Of a stretch of DNA of 64,000 nt, positions 16,383-25,524 are shown one piece after another. Source of the stretch: Planctomycetota bacterium (GTDB taxonomy: Bacteria > Planctomycetota > Phycisphaerae > UBA1845 > UTPLA1); contig JAATGM010000021.1 of NCBI GenBank assembly GCA_015654675.1, positions 62,001 through 126,000 of the forward strand, read 5' to 3'. Every line of letters starts with the position of its first letter. Position 1 is the stretch's first letter. The notes below the pieces were generated by a model that was not told the origin of the DNA, searched no databases, and saw only the letters and a list, made by a program, of their open reading frames with translations. A program made the translations under genes and the position numbers.

Positions 16383-17561
16383 TCACTCCAGATTCCGCAG
16401 TGCCGCCACGACCTTCAATCGCAGCGCCAGCACCGACGGCCAGACCGCCGCAATCAGCCCGATTACCGCCGCGATCGCAATCGCATGCAGGCAAACAATC
16501 GGCCGGATCTCAAGGTGTTGAATGACCGGCACCGGCACCCGTCCCAATGGTGTATGCATGAACGCCACGTACGGCATCAGCGCCCCGAAGATGCCACCCA
16601 GAAGGCACAGCCCCAGACTCTCGGTCTGAATCAGCGTAAACACGTACCCGCCCCCGAATCCCAGCGCCTTGAGTGTCGCGTACTCATTGAATCGATCGCG
16701 AAAGTTCATGCTCATCGTGTTCGTCGCCGCCATGACCGCGACGAACACCGTGACGATCGACAGGATGGTGAGATTCCGCGGCAAGTCGAATTGCTGCGTG
16801 ATGAACTCATTCATGAATGCTTTTTCGTCCTGCGTCTTCGTCTCATCTATCGTGCGGGCAAACAGCTTGTCGATCTCGACCCGGAAAAAGTCCAGGTCGG
16901 CCTTCGACCCGCACTTCACGAAGAAGAAGCTCACCATCCCCTGCGTCGCTTCCGGAATGTTCTTCTTCAAATCCTCTTCGTAATAGCTGCGATGGCACCA
17001 ATTGGTGTTGGCGTCCTGCGCATGCTCCGCCGTCGATACGATGTGAAACTCCAGCGACGTATAGGGCGGCACCGACGAGCGAATGCTGATCCGATCGCCC
17101 ACCTTCCAGCCAAAGATCGCCGCCGTCCCGCGGCCGACGATGATGGCCTGATGATCGCGCAGCCACGCCGCTTTCTCCGTCTCTGTCAGCTTGAAATCAT
17201 CGAAGGCCTTGATGAACTCCTCGGCGTCCACCGCCACCGTCGACAGCGGCTGCGTCACATTCTGCATCTTGCCGCCGATCCACCGCATCCCGCAGGCCGC
17301 CCGCAGCCGCTCCCCGGTCGGATCGAGCGATTTGATCTTCAGCGCATACCCCTCCGGGAGCATGTTGATGATGGATGCCTTGTGCGTCACCGCCAGCCGA
17401 AGCTGCCGCGCCGAGTTGTCGAGAAAAGCATCGACACCCGAGACCACCGCCGTCGACAGCACGTAAATGACCATCGGCAGTGCCACGGCCGCGCAGGTCA
17501 ACAGCGTCCGCTGCTTGTTGCGCGTCAGGTTTCGGTAGAGATAGATCAGCCGCAGGTGCAT
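16383..17561 (-). CDS. ABC transporter permease, MacB/FtsX type (copy A2)
   Basis: This 392-residue permease has the same four-helix layout, with TM1 around residues 20-42 and three helices after about residue 275. Its large extracytoplasmic part carries CGMRWIGGKMQNV and SSVPPYTSLEFHIV, blocks shared with the permease at 18823 (CGMRWFGGKIPN; KSTVPPYLELEFHIV). The coupling region is MSMNFRDRFNEYATLKALGF. The A-type and B-type permeases probably form a heterodimer. It lies 57 bases downstream of B1 and one base upstream of B2. Confidence 0.87.
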   Translation of the reverse strand: MHLRLIYLYRNLTRNKQRTLLTCAAVALPMVIYVLSTAVVSGVDAFLDNSARQLRLAVTHKASIINMLPEGYALKIKSLDPTGERLRAACGMRWIGGKMQNVTQPLSTVAVDAEEFIKAFDDFKLTETEKAAWLRDHQAIIVGRGTAAIFGWKVGDRISIRSSVPPYTSLEFHIVSTAEHAQDANTNWCHRSYYEEDLKKNIPEATQGMVSFFFVKCGSKADLDFFRVEIDKLFARTIDETKTQDEKAFMNEFITQQFDLPRNLTILSIVTVFVAVMAATNTMSMNFRDRFNEYATLKALGFGGGYVFTLIQTESLGLCLLGGIFGALMPYVAFMHTPLGRVPVPVIQHLEIRPIVCLHAIAIAAVIGLIAAVWPSVLALRLKVVAALRNLE

Positions 17562-17618
17562 GGTTTCGTCGTCGGTTGGCAGTCGTTCAGACCCGCGAAA
17601 GCGAGGAAGGTTGGCTGA

Positions 17619-18803
17619 TTACGGCTCGCGCAAGGCATCGATCACGTGCACGCGCGAAGCACGCACCGCCGGAGGCAGCGCCCCCAGCACCGCGACCCCC
17701 GCGACCAGAAGCAACGCGCCGACGACCATGTATGGCGTCAGCTTAATCTCAAACGCCATCGTCGTGAAGGTCGTAGCGCCGAACATATCCTTGGTATTGC
17801 CGGCCAGCACCAGCCACGCCTCGCAGGCAATGCATCCCATCGCACCCCCGAGCAGCGCCAGGAATACCGCCTCAATCACCACGCTGAGCAGAATCTGATT
17901 CTTCGAAAACCCGATCGTCCGCAGCATCGCAAACTCGCGCGTCCGACCGGCCACCGTGGCATACATCGTATTGGCGATCGCGAAGATGGCGGCCACGCAC
18001 ATGATGCTGACCAGCCCCCCGACGATTCCAAGATAAATGCGAATGTTCTTCGATTGGTCGTACCAGTAGGCCGGCTCGGTCTGGGCGTTGAGATCGACCG
18101 ACGGCCCCTGCACGAACTTCGCAACCTTGTCGGGGTCGGCCTTGTCGTTCAGCAACACGTTGACCGACGAATACATATTGCGGTTGTACGAGTTCATGAG
18201 TGTCGTGAGCGGCCCCCAGATCTCCGTCTCCATCGGACCGCCGTTCGCCGAAAAATAACCCACGACCTTGTATCCGCGATTGCCGCTGTACCCGAGATTG
18301 ATCGTGTCGCCGATCTGCACACCGCCAAACTGCTTGGCCGCCTGCTCGCCGACGATCACTTCCATGCTGCCCGATGAAAACCCCTTGCCGAGCAGCTTGA
18401 CGTTTCGATGAACGCCAAATGCCGCGTCCGTCACCCCACGAACGGCGACATTCGCGAAGGTCGTGCCATTATCCCGCCGACGCGGCAGCGATACCTGCAC
18501 GATCATCTCCGGGCTGCGCAGCGGCTCGCCCGTCTTCGGATTCACCGCCACATCCTGCACCTGGCTGAGCTTGTTGTAATCCTCCGGCAGGATGGCGCTG
18601 TTCGTCTCCGACGTCGCCCCCTGCTTAAGAACGATGAGCTTGTGCGCGTCGTTGGCATAAGAAAGCGAGCGATTCAGCGCCCCGGCGAAACCAACCAGCC
18701 ACGTGAACACGCCCACCACCGTCGCGATGACCAGGCAGGTCAGCAGCGTCGTCGTCTTACGGACGAAGAGGTTTCTCCAGTTGTACGAAAGCGGCAATGC
18801 CAT
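17619..18803 (-). CDS. ABC transporter permease, MacB/FtsX type (copy B1)
   Basis: This 394-residue permease is the B-type paralogue of the protein at 15209. Shared blocks are MALPLSYNWRNLFVRK, FANVAVRGVTDAAFGVH, the NTMYATVAGRTREFAMLRTI coupling segment and RASRVHVIDALREP. TM1 spans roughly residues 18-42 and three helices fill the last 130 residues. It lies 19 bases after A1, within the operon. The ectodomain is the region that should choose the cargo, and no conserved cargo motif is recognised in it. Confidence 0.87.
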   Translation of the reverse strand: MALPLSYNWRNLFVRKTTTLLTCLVIATVVGVFTWLVGFAGALNRSLSYANDAHKLIVLKQGATSETNSAILPEDYNKLSQVQDVAVNPKTGEPLRSPEMIVQVSLPRRRDNGTTFANVAVRGVTDAAFGVHRNVKLLGKGFSSGSMEVIVGEQAAKQFGGVQIGDTINLGYSGNRGYKVVGYFSANGGPMETEIWGPLTTLMNSYNRNMYSSVNVLLNDKADPDKVAKFVQGPSVDLNAQTEPAYWYDQSKNIRIYLGIVGGLVSIMCVAAIFAIANTMYATVAGRTREFAMLRTIGFSKNQILLSVVIEAVFLALLGGAMGCIACEAWLVLAGNTKDMFGATTFTTMAFEIKLTPYMVVGALLLVAGVAVLGALPPAVRASRVHVIDALREP

Positions 18804-18822
18804 TTCGTTGTTTCCCGGGCTC

Positions 18823-20007
18823 TCAACCCACGCGGCGCAGCGCGTCCACAGTCTTCAGTCGAAGGGCCTGATAGGCCGGCCACAGCCCCGCCGCGAATCC
18901 GACGATCAGCGCGATCACGACGGAGATCACCACCGCCCACGGCGAAACGGTCAGCGCACTGATCGGCAGATATCCCATCCGGCGGATCGGAAAGCTAAGC
19001 AGGAATAGCGTCGTCGGCACAATTCCGATCAGTGCCCCCAGCAGTGCGAGGAGCAGACTCTCCGTCAGAACGACGAAAAAGATCCGCCACGATTGAAAGC
19101 CGATCGCCTTGAAAACCGCCAGTTCGCGCGTCCGCTCGCGAAAGCTCATCATCATGGTATTCCCGGCAACCAGCGCGATGATCACCACCACAACGATCGC
19201 CATGGCCCGCATGAGCCCGGGCAGATTGCCGAGCGCCTGCGTGAATCCCGCCCGAAACGTATTCTCATCTTCCGACTTGGTCTCATTCGGGCTGTTGGCG
19301 AACGTCTGATCGATCTCGCGTTGCAGTGCCGCCAGACTCGCGGCGTCGTTGCACTTGACCCAGAAAATATTGCAATCGGGGCTGTCGATGCCCGCCGTCT
19401 TGAATGACTCGGTCAGATAGTCGCGGCGAAAGTAAAAGACGTTCGCCTGCCCCTTGGCCTGCATCACCTTGACGATGTGAAACTCAAGTTCGAGGTAAGG
19501 CGGCACCGTGCTCTTCAGCACGACGCGACCGCCCGGCTTCCATCCCGAGTATTTCGACCCGTACGTTTCCGCCACGCCCGCCCCGACAACAGCCGCGGCA
19601 CGGTCGCGGTTCCACGCCTCAATCTCGGCCGGCGTCAGCTCCGCATCGGAATAAACCCTGGGAAACGTATCAGCGTCCGCCGCAAGACTTTGGATCGTGC
19701 CCGACTCGTTCGGAATCTTGCCGCCAAACCAGCGCATTCCGCAGACCGCCGTCAGCCGCTTGCCACCCGGATCGAGAGCCTCAATCTTGCGCCGCGTGCC
19801 CTCCGGCAGCGGGTTGACCAGCGTCGTCTTATGATGCACTCCCAGCCGCAGCTCCCGCGCACTGATCGCATTGATTTCAATCAGCGCCACAACCAGCGAA
19901 ATCGCCGCCACGAAAATTGCCATCGGCAGCGCGAACGCAATGATCGTCAACGCCGTCCGCGTGCGGTTGCGACGTAGATTCTGCATCATCACATAGGCAA
20001 TGGTCAT
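18823..20007 (-). CDS. ABC transporter permease, MacB/FtsX type (copy A1)
   Basis: This 394-residue A-type permease directly follows the ATPase gene (12 bases). TM1 lies around residues 20-44. The ectodomain carries CGMRWFGGKIPNES and STVPPYLELEFHIVKV, and the C-terminal FtsX domain carries MMSFRERTRELAVFKAIGF. The strongest relative in the window is the permease at 16383. The pairing of A and B types repeated twice suggests tandem duplication of a two-gene permease unit under one ATPase. Confidence 0.87.
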   Translation of the reverse strand: MTIAYVMMQNLRRNRTRTALTIIAFALPMAIFVAAISLVVALIEINAISARELRLGVHHKTTLVNPLPEGTRRKIEALDPGGKRLTAVCGMRWFGGKIPNESGTIQSLAADADTFPRVYSDAELTPAEIEAWNRDRAAAVVGAGVAETYGSKYSGWKPGGRVVLKSTVPPYLELEFHIVKVMQAKGQANVFYFRRDYLTESFKTAGIDSPDCNIFWVKCNDAASLAALQREIDQTFANSPNETKSEDENTFRAGFTQALGNLPGLMRAMAIVVVVIIALVAGNTMMMSFRERTRELAVFKAIGFQSWRIFFVVLTESLLLALLGALIGIVPTTLFLLSFPIRRMGYLPISALTVSPWAVVISVVIALIVGFAAGLWPAYQALRLKTVDALRRVG

Positions 20008-20019
20008 GAATCGAACTCG

Positions 20020-20736
20020 CTACGAAGCCGCCATCGCCGGCCGCGCCGGATTTCGCTCTTCGCGCTCCAGCACGCCCTTCTCGAGGTGAACCACGCGCTG
20101 CCCATGCGAAGCCGCTCGCGGATCGTGCGTCACCATCAGAATCGTCTTGTTGAATTCCGAATTGAGAAGATTGAGCAGAGCCAGAATCTCTTCCGACGTC
20201 TTCGCATCCAGATCGCCCGTCGGCTCGTCCGCCAGAATCACATCTGGATCCGTCACAATCGCGCGGGCAATCGCAACCCGCTGCTCCTGACCGCCCGAAA
20301 GCTGGTTCGGCCGGTGGTCCGTTCGATCGGCCAGTCCGACCACCTTCAGCGCCGTCGCCACGCGCTCGCGCCGCTCCGCCGACGACATTTTGAACAGCAA
20401 CAGCGGCAGCTCGACGTTCTGCGCCGCCGTCAACACCGGAACCAGGTGATACATCTGGAAAATGAAACCGACATGCCGGCTGCGCCAGGCCGTCAGTTCG
20501 CGCTCAGTCATCCGCTCCAGGTTGTACTCGCCGACCCGGATAGACCCGGACGTCGGCGAATCGAGCCCGCCAATCAAATGCAGCAGCGTAGACTTCCCCG
20601 ATCCGCTCGGCCCCATCAACACGACAAACTCGCCCGCGTCGATCTTCAGACTCAGGCCGTCCAGCACCGGGATCTCGATGCGATCCTTGTGATAGACCTT
20701 GCGTACGCTCGTCGCGACTATGTCCGCTGCGCTCAT
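20020..20736 (-). CDS. ABC transporter ATPase, MacB/LolD type, of the four-permease operon
   Basis: This 238-residue ATPase has Walker [10 protein letters not shown], a Q-loop in [12 protein letters not shown], the signature [15 protein letters not shown], Walker [16 protein letters not shown] and the switch histidine in MVTHDPRA. I chose the ATG at 20736 because GAGGAG sits five bases upstream; the frame is open for 13 more codons without a ribosome site. It is the only ATPase for four permeases, so it either serves two heterodimers in turn or the duplicated pair is specialised. It lies 93 bases after recO on the same strand. Confidence 0.92.
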   Translation of the reverse strand: MSAADIVATSVRKVYHKDRIEIPVLDGLSLKIDAGEFVVLMGPSGSGKSTLLHLIGGLDSPTSGSIRVGEYNLERMTERELTAWRSRHVGFIFQMYHLVPVLTAAQNVELPLLLFKMSSAERRERVATALKVVGLADRTDHRPNQLSGGQEQRVAIARAIVTDPDVILADEPTGDLDAKTSEEILALLNLLNSEFNKTILMVTHDPRAASHGQRVVHLEKGVLEREERNPARPAMAAS

Positions 20737-20829
20737 GGTGCCTCCTCGAATCGTGCGCCACCCCGCCGGACGCACGGATGCGAGCGATATTGTATTCCAA
20801 GTCTCGCAAAAAGCTCCAAAGCGCGTGGT

Positions 20830-21603
20830 TCAGCGCGTCCGCCCCGCCGCCGAACGCAAAATGGCCGTCACCCGCGAGGGCTTCGACAGCACTTCCGTCA
20901 GGTGATAGTCGAGCAACTCAAAAACGGACGGCATCACCGTTTCGGGCAGGTCGTCCTCCAGCGCGGTCGCCAGATCGGGCCACTCCTCCACTGCAATCGC
21001 CGCATCCACCGTCCGCGGATCGACGCGACGCTTCTCGACAAACGCCGGCTCACAATCGCGGCAGAGCAGCCCCCCCTGCCGCGCGCTGAAATAGACGCAC
21101 GAGACGCTCGCCCGCTCCGCGCCACACGCCGCGCACCGCTCAAACTGCGGAACAAGCCCCACCTCGCGCAGCAAAACGCACAAATACCAGGCCAGCGCCG
21201 CCAGCGGCCGCGACCACGCCTCCGACTCCAACAAATGCTTCAGCGCGTCAAACAACTCCGGATGCGGATCGCCCTCCTGCGTCGCCTGCGCCGTCCGGTC
21301 CGCCGCATACTGCGCCGCATACCACGCCGCCAGGTTCCTCCGCACGGCCGGATGCACATCCTCTTGCCGCCATTCCGTCAGCGTGCCCAGCGCCGCCTCC
21401 GACTCGGCCCGCCGCGAATAAACCACGAACCCCAGCTCCAATAGATCGATCCCCGTCGCCGCCTTGCTCTTCGTCCCGCGCTTCACCCCCTTGGCAATCA
21501 ACCGTTGCTGCCCCGTCTCGCGCGCAAAAACGACCAGCACCTGCGACGTCTCGCTGTAATCGAGCCGCCGAATGACGATCGCGATATCTTTGATGAGCGC
21601 CAT
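20830..21603 (-). CDS. recO: DNA repair protein RecO
   Basis: This 257-residue protein has the N-terminal OB fold of RecO (IRRLDYSETSQVLVVFARETGQ and LIAKGVKR). The zinc finger at about residues 155-185 reads CAACG...C..C, and a helical C-terminus follows. RecO works with RecR and RecF to load RecA on SSB-coated single-stranded DNA and anneals strands. The ATG at 21603 matches the family start; eleven in-frame codons upstream are not conserved. It is divergent from the BNR-lipoprotein gene 69 bases away. Confidence 0.9.
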   Translation of the reverse strand: MALIKDIAIVIRRLDYSETSQVLVVFARETGQQRLIAKGVKRGTKSKAATGIDLLELGFVVYSRRAESEAALGTLTEWRQEDVHPAVRRNLAAWYAAQYAADRTAQATQEGDPHPELFDALKHLLESEAWSRPLAALAWYLCVLLREVGLVPQFERCAACGAERASVSCVYFSARQGGLLCRDCEPAFVEKRRVDPRTVDAAIAVEEWPDLATALEDDLPETVMPSVFELLDYHLTEVLSKPSRVTAILRSAAGRTR

Positions 21604-21672
21604 GAACAGCCCAGTAGCACGACGAAGAAGCGACAAGTCAAGCCAGTCGCGATAAGCTATTGGAGGAACGCA

Positions 21673-22719
21673 ATGACGGGGCGACTACTCACAATATTCT
21701 TGTGCGGGACGGTGTTGTTAGCGATGAGCTGCATCAACCCGGCCATCCTGCCCCCCGATCCGTCGCTCCCCCTCTTCTCCGCCGAACTCATCCCCACCGC
21801 CGGCGACGCCTACAACCACACCTCATCCATCACCGCCCTCGCCGACGGCTCGCTCCTCACCGCTTGGACCGCCGGCCAGCGCGAACTCGCCGAAGACACC
21901 CGCATCGTCCTCGCGCGAAAACCGAATGGCGGCTCGTGGGAAAATCCAGTCACCGTCGCCGACACACCCAACAAACCCGACGCCAACTGCGTCCTCTATC
22001 TCGACGACCGCGGCCGGCTTCAACTCCTCCACTCATCCATGTTCGCCAACACCTTCTGCACCTCCACCGTCATGCGACAAACCAGCGACGACGCCGGCGC
22101 ATCCTGGTCCGCCGAAACCCCGGCCATCCCCGCCGTCTGCGTACTCCTCCGCAACAAGCCCATCGTGCTCAACGACGGCCGCTGGCTCCTCCCCGCCTAC
22201 ATCGAAGCCACCTACCAGTCGCAATTCTTCTTCAGCTTGGACCGCGGCGCGACCTGGCTCCCCAACTCCGCACCAATCCTCACGCTCCCCTACGGCAATC
22301 TCCAGCCGGCCGTCATCCAACGAACCGATGGTTCGCTGTTCGCCCTCGCCCGCAGCGCCGCCGGCGCGGGCTTCACCTGGCAGGGCAGCTCGCACGACGG
22401 CGTCGCGTGGCTCATGCAGTCCCGCGACGATATTCCCAACCCCGGCAGCGGCCTCGACATGCTCAAGCTTTCCTCGGGCCACCTCGTCGTGGCATTTAAC
22501 GACAGCGCCACCGAGCGGACTCCGCTCGTCGTGTCAGTCTCCGCCGACGAGGGTCAGACCTGGTCCGCACCAAGAATTATCGAAGACGGGCCCCCGCAAT
22601 TGTCCTATCCCTCGCTCGTCGAAGGCCCCGACGGCCTCATCCATTGCACCTATAGCTACCGGCTGGAAGCCATCAAACACGCCGTTTTCAACCGCGCCTG
22701 GGCCGAGTCCGCCCCCTGA
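21673..22719 (+). CDS. BNR-repeat/sialidase-fold lipoprotein
   Basis: This 348-residue protein starts with a signal peptide ending in LAMSC, a plausible but imperfect lipobox, so it is probably exported and lipid-anchored. Three Asp boxes (SxDxGxxW) are visible: SDDAGASW, SLDRGATW and SADEGQTW. These are the turns of a sialidase-type six-bladed propeller. Blocks such as NDGRWLLPAYIE and SYPSLVEGPDGLIHCTYSY match exo-alpha-sialidase-like proteins of bacteria that degrade glycans. The catalytic Arg triad is not confidently placed, so it may be a glycan-binding or other glycoside-acting propeller. TGGAGG lies six bases before the ATG at 21673. Confidence 0.8.
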   Translation: MTGRLLTIFLCGTVLLAMSCINPAILPPDPSLPLFSAELIPTAGDAYNHTSSITALADGSLLTAWTAGQRELAEDTRIVLARKPNGGSWENPVTVADTPNKPDANCVLYLDDRGRLQLLHSSMFANTFCTSTVMRQTSDDAGASWSAETPAIPAVCVLLRNKPIVLNDGRWLLPAYIEATYQSQFFFSLDRGATWLPNSAPILTLPYGNLQPAVIQRTDGSLFALARSAAGAGFTWQGSSHDGVAWLMQSRDDIPNPGSGLDMLKLSSGHLVVAFNDSATERTPLVVSVSADEGQTWSAPRIIEDGPPQLSYPSLVEGPDGLIHCTYSYRLEAIKHAVFNRAWAESAP

Positions 22720-22764
22720 CAGCCCCGGTTTGACCGTCTCCCCGCCTTCCGCTACAAAATTCAC

Positions 22765-23169
22765 ATGGCATCCGCAGCAACCATCCACGTTTCGGTCATC
22801 ACCCCCGAGCGCAAAGTCCTCGATACCGAGGCCACTTCGGTCGTCTTTCCCCAGCATGACGGCCTCGTCGGCATCCTGAAGGATCGCGCCCCCCTCGTCT
22901 GCGAACTCGGCATCGGCGTCCTCCGCATCGAGACGGCCGGCGCCGGCCCCAAGGAGTTCTTCATTGACGGCGGATTCGCCCAGGTCTGCTCCAACAACGT
23001 CTCAATCCTCACCCAGAAGGCCGTCCCGGCCGAGGACATCACCCGCGCCGCGGCCGACAAGGCCTTCACCGAGGCCTCGGCCCTTCCCATGAAGACCGAC
23101 GAGCAATTCGCCGAGCACCAGGCCGCCGTCGAACGCGCCCGCGTCCAGCAAAAGCTCGCCTCCAAGTAA
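22765..23169 (+). CDS. atpC: ATP synthase epsilon chain
   Basis: This 134-residue F1 subunit shows the epsilon beta-sandwich blocks HVSVITPERKVLD, VVFPQHDGLVGILKDRAPLV, GVLRI and FFIDGGFAQV, followed by two C-terminal helices (residues about 88-134). Epsilon couples the gamma shaft to the c-ring and can inhibit ATP hydrolysis. The gene stands alone here: no other atp gene is within the window, although atpC usually ends the atp operon next to atpD. It lies 45 bases after the BNR gene and may be co-transcribed with it. Confidence 0.92.
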   Translation: MASAATIHVSVITPERKVLDTEATSVVFPQHDGLVGILKDRAPLVCELGIGVLRIETAGAGPKEFFIDGGFAQVCSNNVSILTQKAVPAEDITRAAADKAFTEASALPMKTDEQFAEHQAAVERARVQQKLASK

Positions 23170-23208
23170 CCGCCTCCATTCGCTCAATCCTGAACCAGCA
23201 CGAAACTC

Positions 23209-23237
23209 TTGACCGCCATCTCCGCGCGGCTTATACT
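23209..23237 (+). promoter_or_regulatory. Near-consensus sigma70 promoter of the PadR operon
   Basis: TTGACC (23209-23214) and TATACT (23232-23237) are 17 bases apart, the ideal spacing. The predicted start would fall about 35 bases before the PadR ATG. The -10 overlaps the inverted repeat described next. Confidence 0.75.
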
Positions 23238-23253
23238 ATGCCAGACATAGTAT
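23233..23253. promoter_or_regulatory. Perfect inverted repeat over the -10, likely PadR operator
   Basis: ATACTATG (23233-23240) and CATAGTAT (23246-23253) form a perfect 8-bp inverted repeat with a 5-base spacer. Known PadR operators are AT-rich dyads of this general kind (ATACT/AGTAT half sites). The position over the -10 fits autorepression: bound regulator would block RNA polymerase. Confidence 0.72.
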
Positions 23254-23281
23254 GTGAGGCATGCCCAAAGGAGCCCGTTGC

Positions 23282-23629
23282 ATGCGAATCGAAAAAGAAC
23301 TGATGCGCGGAGCCGGACCGGCCGCCGTCCTGAAACTCCTCTCGCGCGGCGAGATGTACGGCTACGAACTCGTCGAGGCCCTCTCGAAACGTACCGACGG
23401 CGTCCTCGCCATGGGCCAGTCCACCCTCTACCCCCTCCTTTACAACCTCGAAGCCAAGCGCCTCATCGAAGGCATCTGGCGCGAAGCCGACTCCGGCCGC
23501 CAAAGAAAGTACTACCGCCTCACCAAGAAAGGCAAAGGCGAGCTGGCCAAGAGCGCCAAGCAGTGGACCTCGCTCGTAGAAACGATGAAGTCCCTCGGAG
23601 TCGTCCCCGAACCAGGCACCGCCGGATGA
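23282..23629 (+). CDS. PadR-family transcriptional regulator
   Basis: This 115-residue protein is a short (PadR-s1) winged-helix regulator. The first helix region is AAVLKLLSRGEMYGYEL. The recognition helix follows in STLYPLLYNLEAKRLI, and the wing in RQRKYYRLTKKGK. PadR proteins are dimeric repressors that often sense small amphipathic molecules or membrane stress. The start at 23282 has AAAGGAG eight bases upstream; an in-frame ATG at 23261 is also possible but lacks a site. Its stop overlaps the next ATG (ATGA), so it is coupled to three membrane-protein genes. Confidence 0.92.
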   Translation: MRIEKELMRGAGPAAVLKLLSRGEMYGYELVEALSKRTDGVLAMGQSTLYPLLYNLEAKRLIEGIWREADSGRQRKYYRLTKKGKGELAKSAKQWTSLVETMKSLGVVPEPGTAG

Positions 23630-25524
23630 GCGCCGAAGCCCTCCCGCCGCCAACGAATTCGCCAGATTCGTTGTTCTATAAGCTGGGTAACACCCCGCTC
23701 CGCGACTTGCTGCGCGGCCGGCTGACAGCTCGGCTGGATTTGAGGAGACTTGTTGCGAATTCCGGCCTGCCCCGTTCCCTGGCACAGCTAGTCGAAGAAA
23801 CCGTACGCCGCACGCGGCTCTGGCGGCTCGAAAAGCTCGATGTCGCCGCCGAACTGATTTCGCACTTCAAAGATGGATTAGAGGCGGGCGATTCGCACGA
23901 ACAGCTGGCAAATTCGTTCGGCGACATCGCGCTCGTCGCTAAGCTCATTCGCCGCGCTCGAAAACGCCAGCGACTGCTCAATCGCGTCGTGGCCACATCG
24001 CTGCGCCGCGGGGCACAGGCGCTAACGGTCGTTTTTACGCTATTGATCGTTACCTACTTCGTGATGGCAGTCCGCGTGTTTACAGGAGCACCTCGAGTTT
24101 CTCGTGACTACGTCCAGGAGTTCAATGCTGCCGCGCGCGCAATTCCACCCGAACACCGTGCTTGGCCGGTCTACCGCCAAGGGTTTCTCGCGTTGGCCCC
24201 CTGGCCAGCGCCCTTCATTTTCAAAGACATCGCTCCCGATCGGCCCGGCTGGGATGAATATGTCCAATTCGCCAAAAAGAATTCTCTCGCCATCGACCTG
24301 TTTCATAGCGCGGCACGTATGCCTCAACTGGGCACGGTCCTCTTCGATCCGGATGATGCCGAATTGTTGAAGCGCGCCGGAGTTTCAAACTCGATCGTTA
24401 TCCCATCAGGGCTCACTGATCGCATAGCCCCCACAATCATTTCGGCCGTGTTTCCTGAGTACAGTGTGTTGCGCACGGCAAGCCAGCTCTTGACGATCGA
24501 CGCATACCTCGCGGTGAAGAACGGCAATTCAAAGCGCACCGTCGAGGATCTGGATTCGCTTCTCCAAATCGCCGAACAGCTCTCGCACTGCCACTACGTC
24601 ATTGCGGGGCTCGTCGCGGCGACAGTATGTTCTCATGCATGTAGGCCCGTCGCATTTCTGCTTGAAAAAAACCCGAAACTGTTGGATGAAAACCAACTAT
24701 TGGAGCTTTCAAGGCGCTTCTATGGAATCGCAAACAACGACCGACTCAAGGTCGATCGAACTGGAGTGCGCGCGTTCTTCGATGACTTTGTGCAACGCAC
24801 CTTCACAGATAATGGCGAAGGCGACGGGATTCTTGCGCCAACTTATCTATCGTTCATGAATGCCATCGAGTACGTCGGGCAGAGCCCGGCTGATACTCGG
24901 CTTCAGTCGGTCATGCATCGATTGGTGTTGCCCACCTACAGTTTCATGCACGCCGGAAAGCGAGTCACGCTCGCCAAATTCGATGACTTGATGCGGCGCA
25001 TGGCGGCCGAGCAGGAGCGACCGCTTTGGCAGCAAACGGACACCGATGCAGAGGACGAATTGGAGCGACTGCACGGCAACCCCATCGCGCAATGGCGCTA
25101 TACCGTCCTGCTCCGATTGACGCCTACTCTCTCCCGTGCATCGTTCCTGTTCAATGTCGCGGCCCAGGAAGCCGACGCCTGCGCGGTTGCCCTCGCGCTT
25201 GAGGCATGGTTCCGCCGACACGGCGCATACCCGAGCTCGCTCGACGGATTGGTGCCGGAATTCATCCCCACGATCCCGCCTGATCGCTACGACGGCAAGC
25301 CGATCAAGTACAAACTTGTTGACGGTAAGCCGTTGCTCTATTCCGTCGGAGCAAATAGGCAGGACGACGGAGGCACACTGATCAACGGCATGCCGCCCGA
25401 TAAAGCCAACCAGCGGGCCCGCGAATGGATCGCGCCAAAGTGGTTGCCAACCTCCACGAGCGAACAAACCAAGCTTCGCGGCGATTGGATTCTTTGGCCG
25501 CCAATTGAAAGCGGAATCAAATGA
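23626..25524 (+). CDS. PadR-operon membrane protein, paralogue 1 (HAAS-like / pseudopilin-like ends)
   Basis: This 632-residue protein of unknown function begins MSAEALPPPTNSPDSLFYKL. Residues about 60-115 (AAELISHFKDGLEAG ... SFGDIALVAKLIRRARKR) resemble the HAAS/permease-prefix segment common next to PadR genes. A single membrane helix spans about 130-149, followed by a large domain that is probably extracytoplasmic. The C-terminal 110 residues contain HGAYPSSLDGLVPEFIP, PPDRYDGKPIKYK and LLYSVGANRQDDGG, the pattern of type II secretion pseudopilin C-termini. The tail ends RGDWILWPPIE. It overlaps padR by ATGA and overlaps the next paralogue. I cannot assign a function. Confidence 0.82.
   Translation: MSAEALPPPTNSPDSLFYKLGNTPLRDLLRGRLTARLDLRRLVANSGLPRSLAQLVEETVRRTRLWRLEKLDVAAELISHFKDGLEAGDSHEQLANSFGDIALVAKLIRRARKRQRLLNRVVATSLRRGAQALTVVFTLLIVTYFVMAVRVFTGAPRVSRDYVQEFNAAARAIPPEHRAWPVYRQGFLALAPWPAPFIFKDIAPDRPGWDEYVQFAKKNSLAIDLFHSAARMPQLGTVLFDPDDAELLKRAGVSNSIVIPSGLTDRIAPTIISAVFPEYSVLRTASQLLTIDAYLAVKNGNSKRTVEDLDSLLQIAEQLSHCHYVIAGLVAATVCSHACRPVAFLLEKNPKLLDENQLLELSRRFYGIANNDRLKVDRTGVRAFFDDFVQRTFTDNGEGDGILAPTYLSFMNAIEYVGQSPADTRLQSVMHRLVLPTYSFMHAGKRVTLAKFDDLMRRMAAEQERPLWQQTDTDAEDELERLHGNPIAQWRYTVLLRLTPTLSRASFLFNVAAQEADACAVALALEAWFRRHGAYPSSLDGLVPEFIPTIPPDRYDGKPIKYKLVDGKPLLYSVGANRQDDGGTLINGMPPDKANQRAREWIAPKWLPTSTSEQTKLRGDWILWPPIESGIK

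Noticed and set aside
20086-21444. A 452-codon open frame antisense to the ABC ATPase and recO
   Set aside because: Arg/Gln/Pro-rich translation with no motif; it spans two real genes on the other strand.
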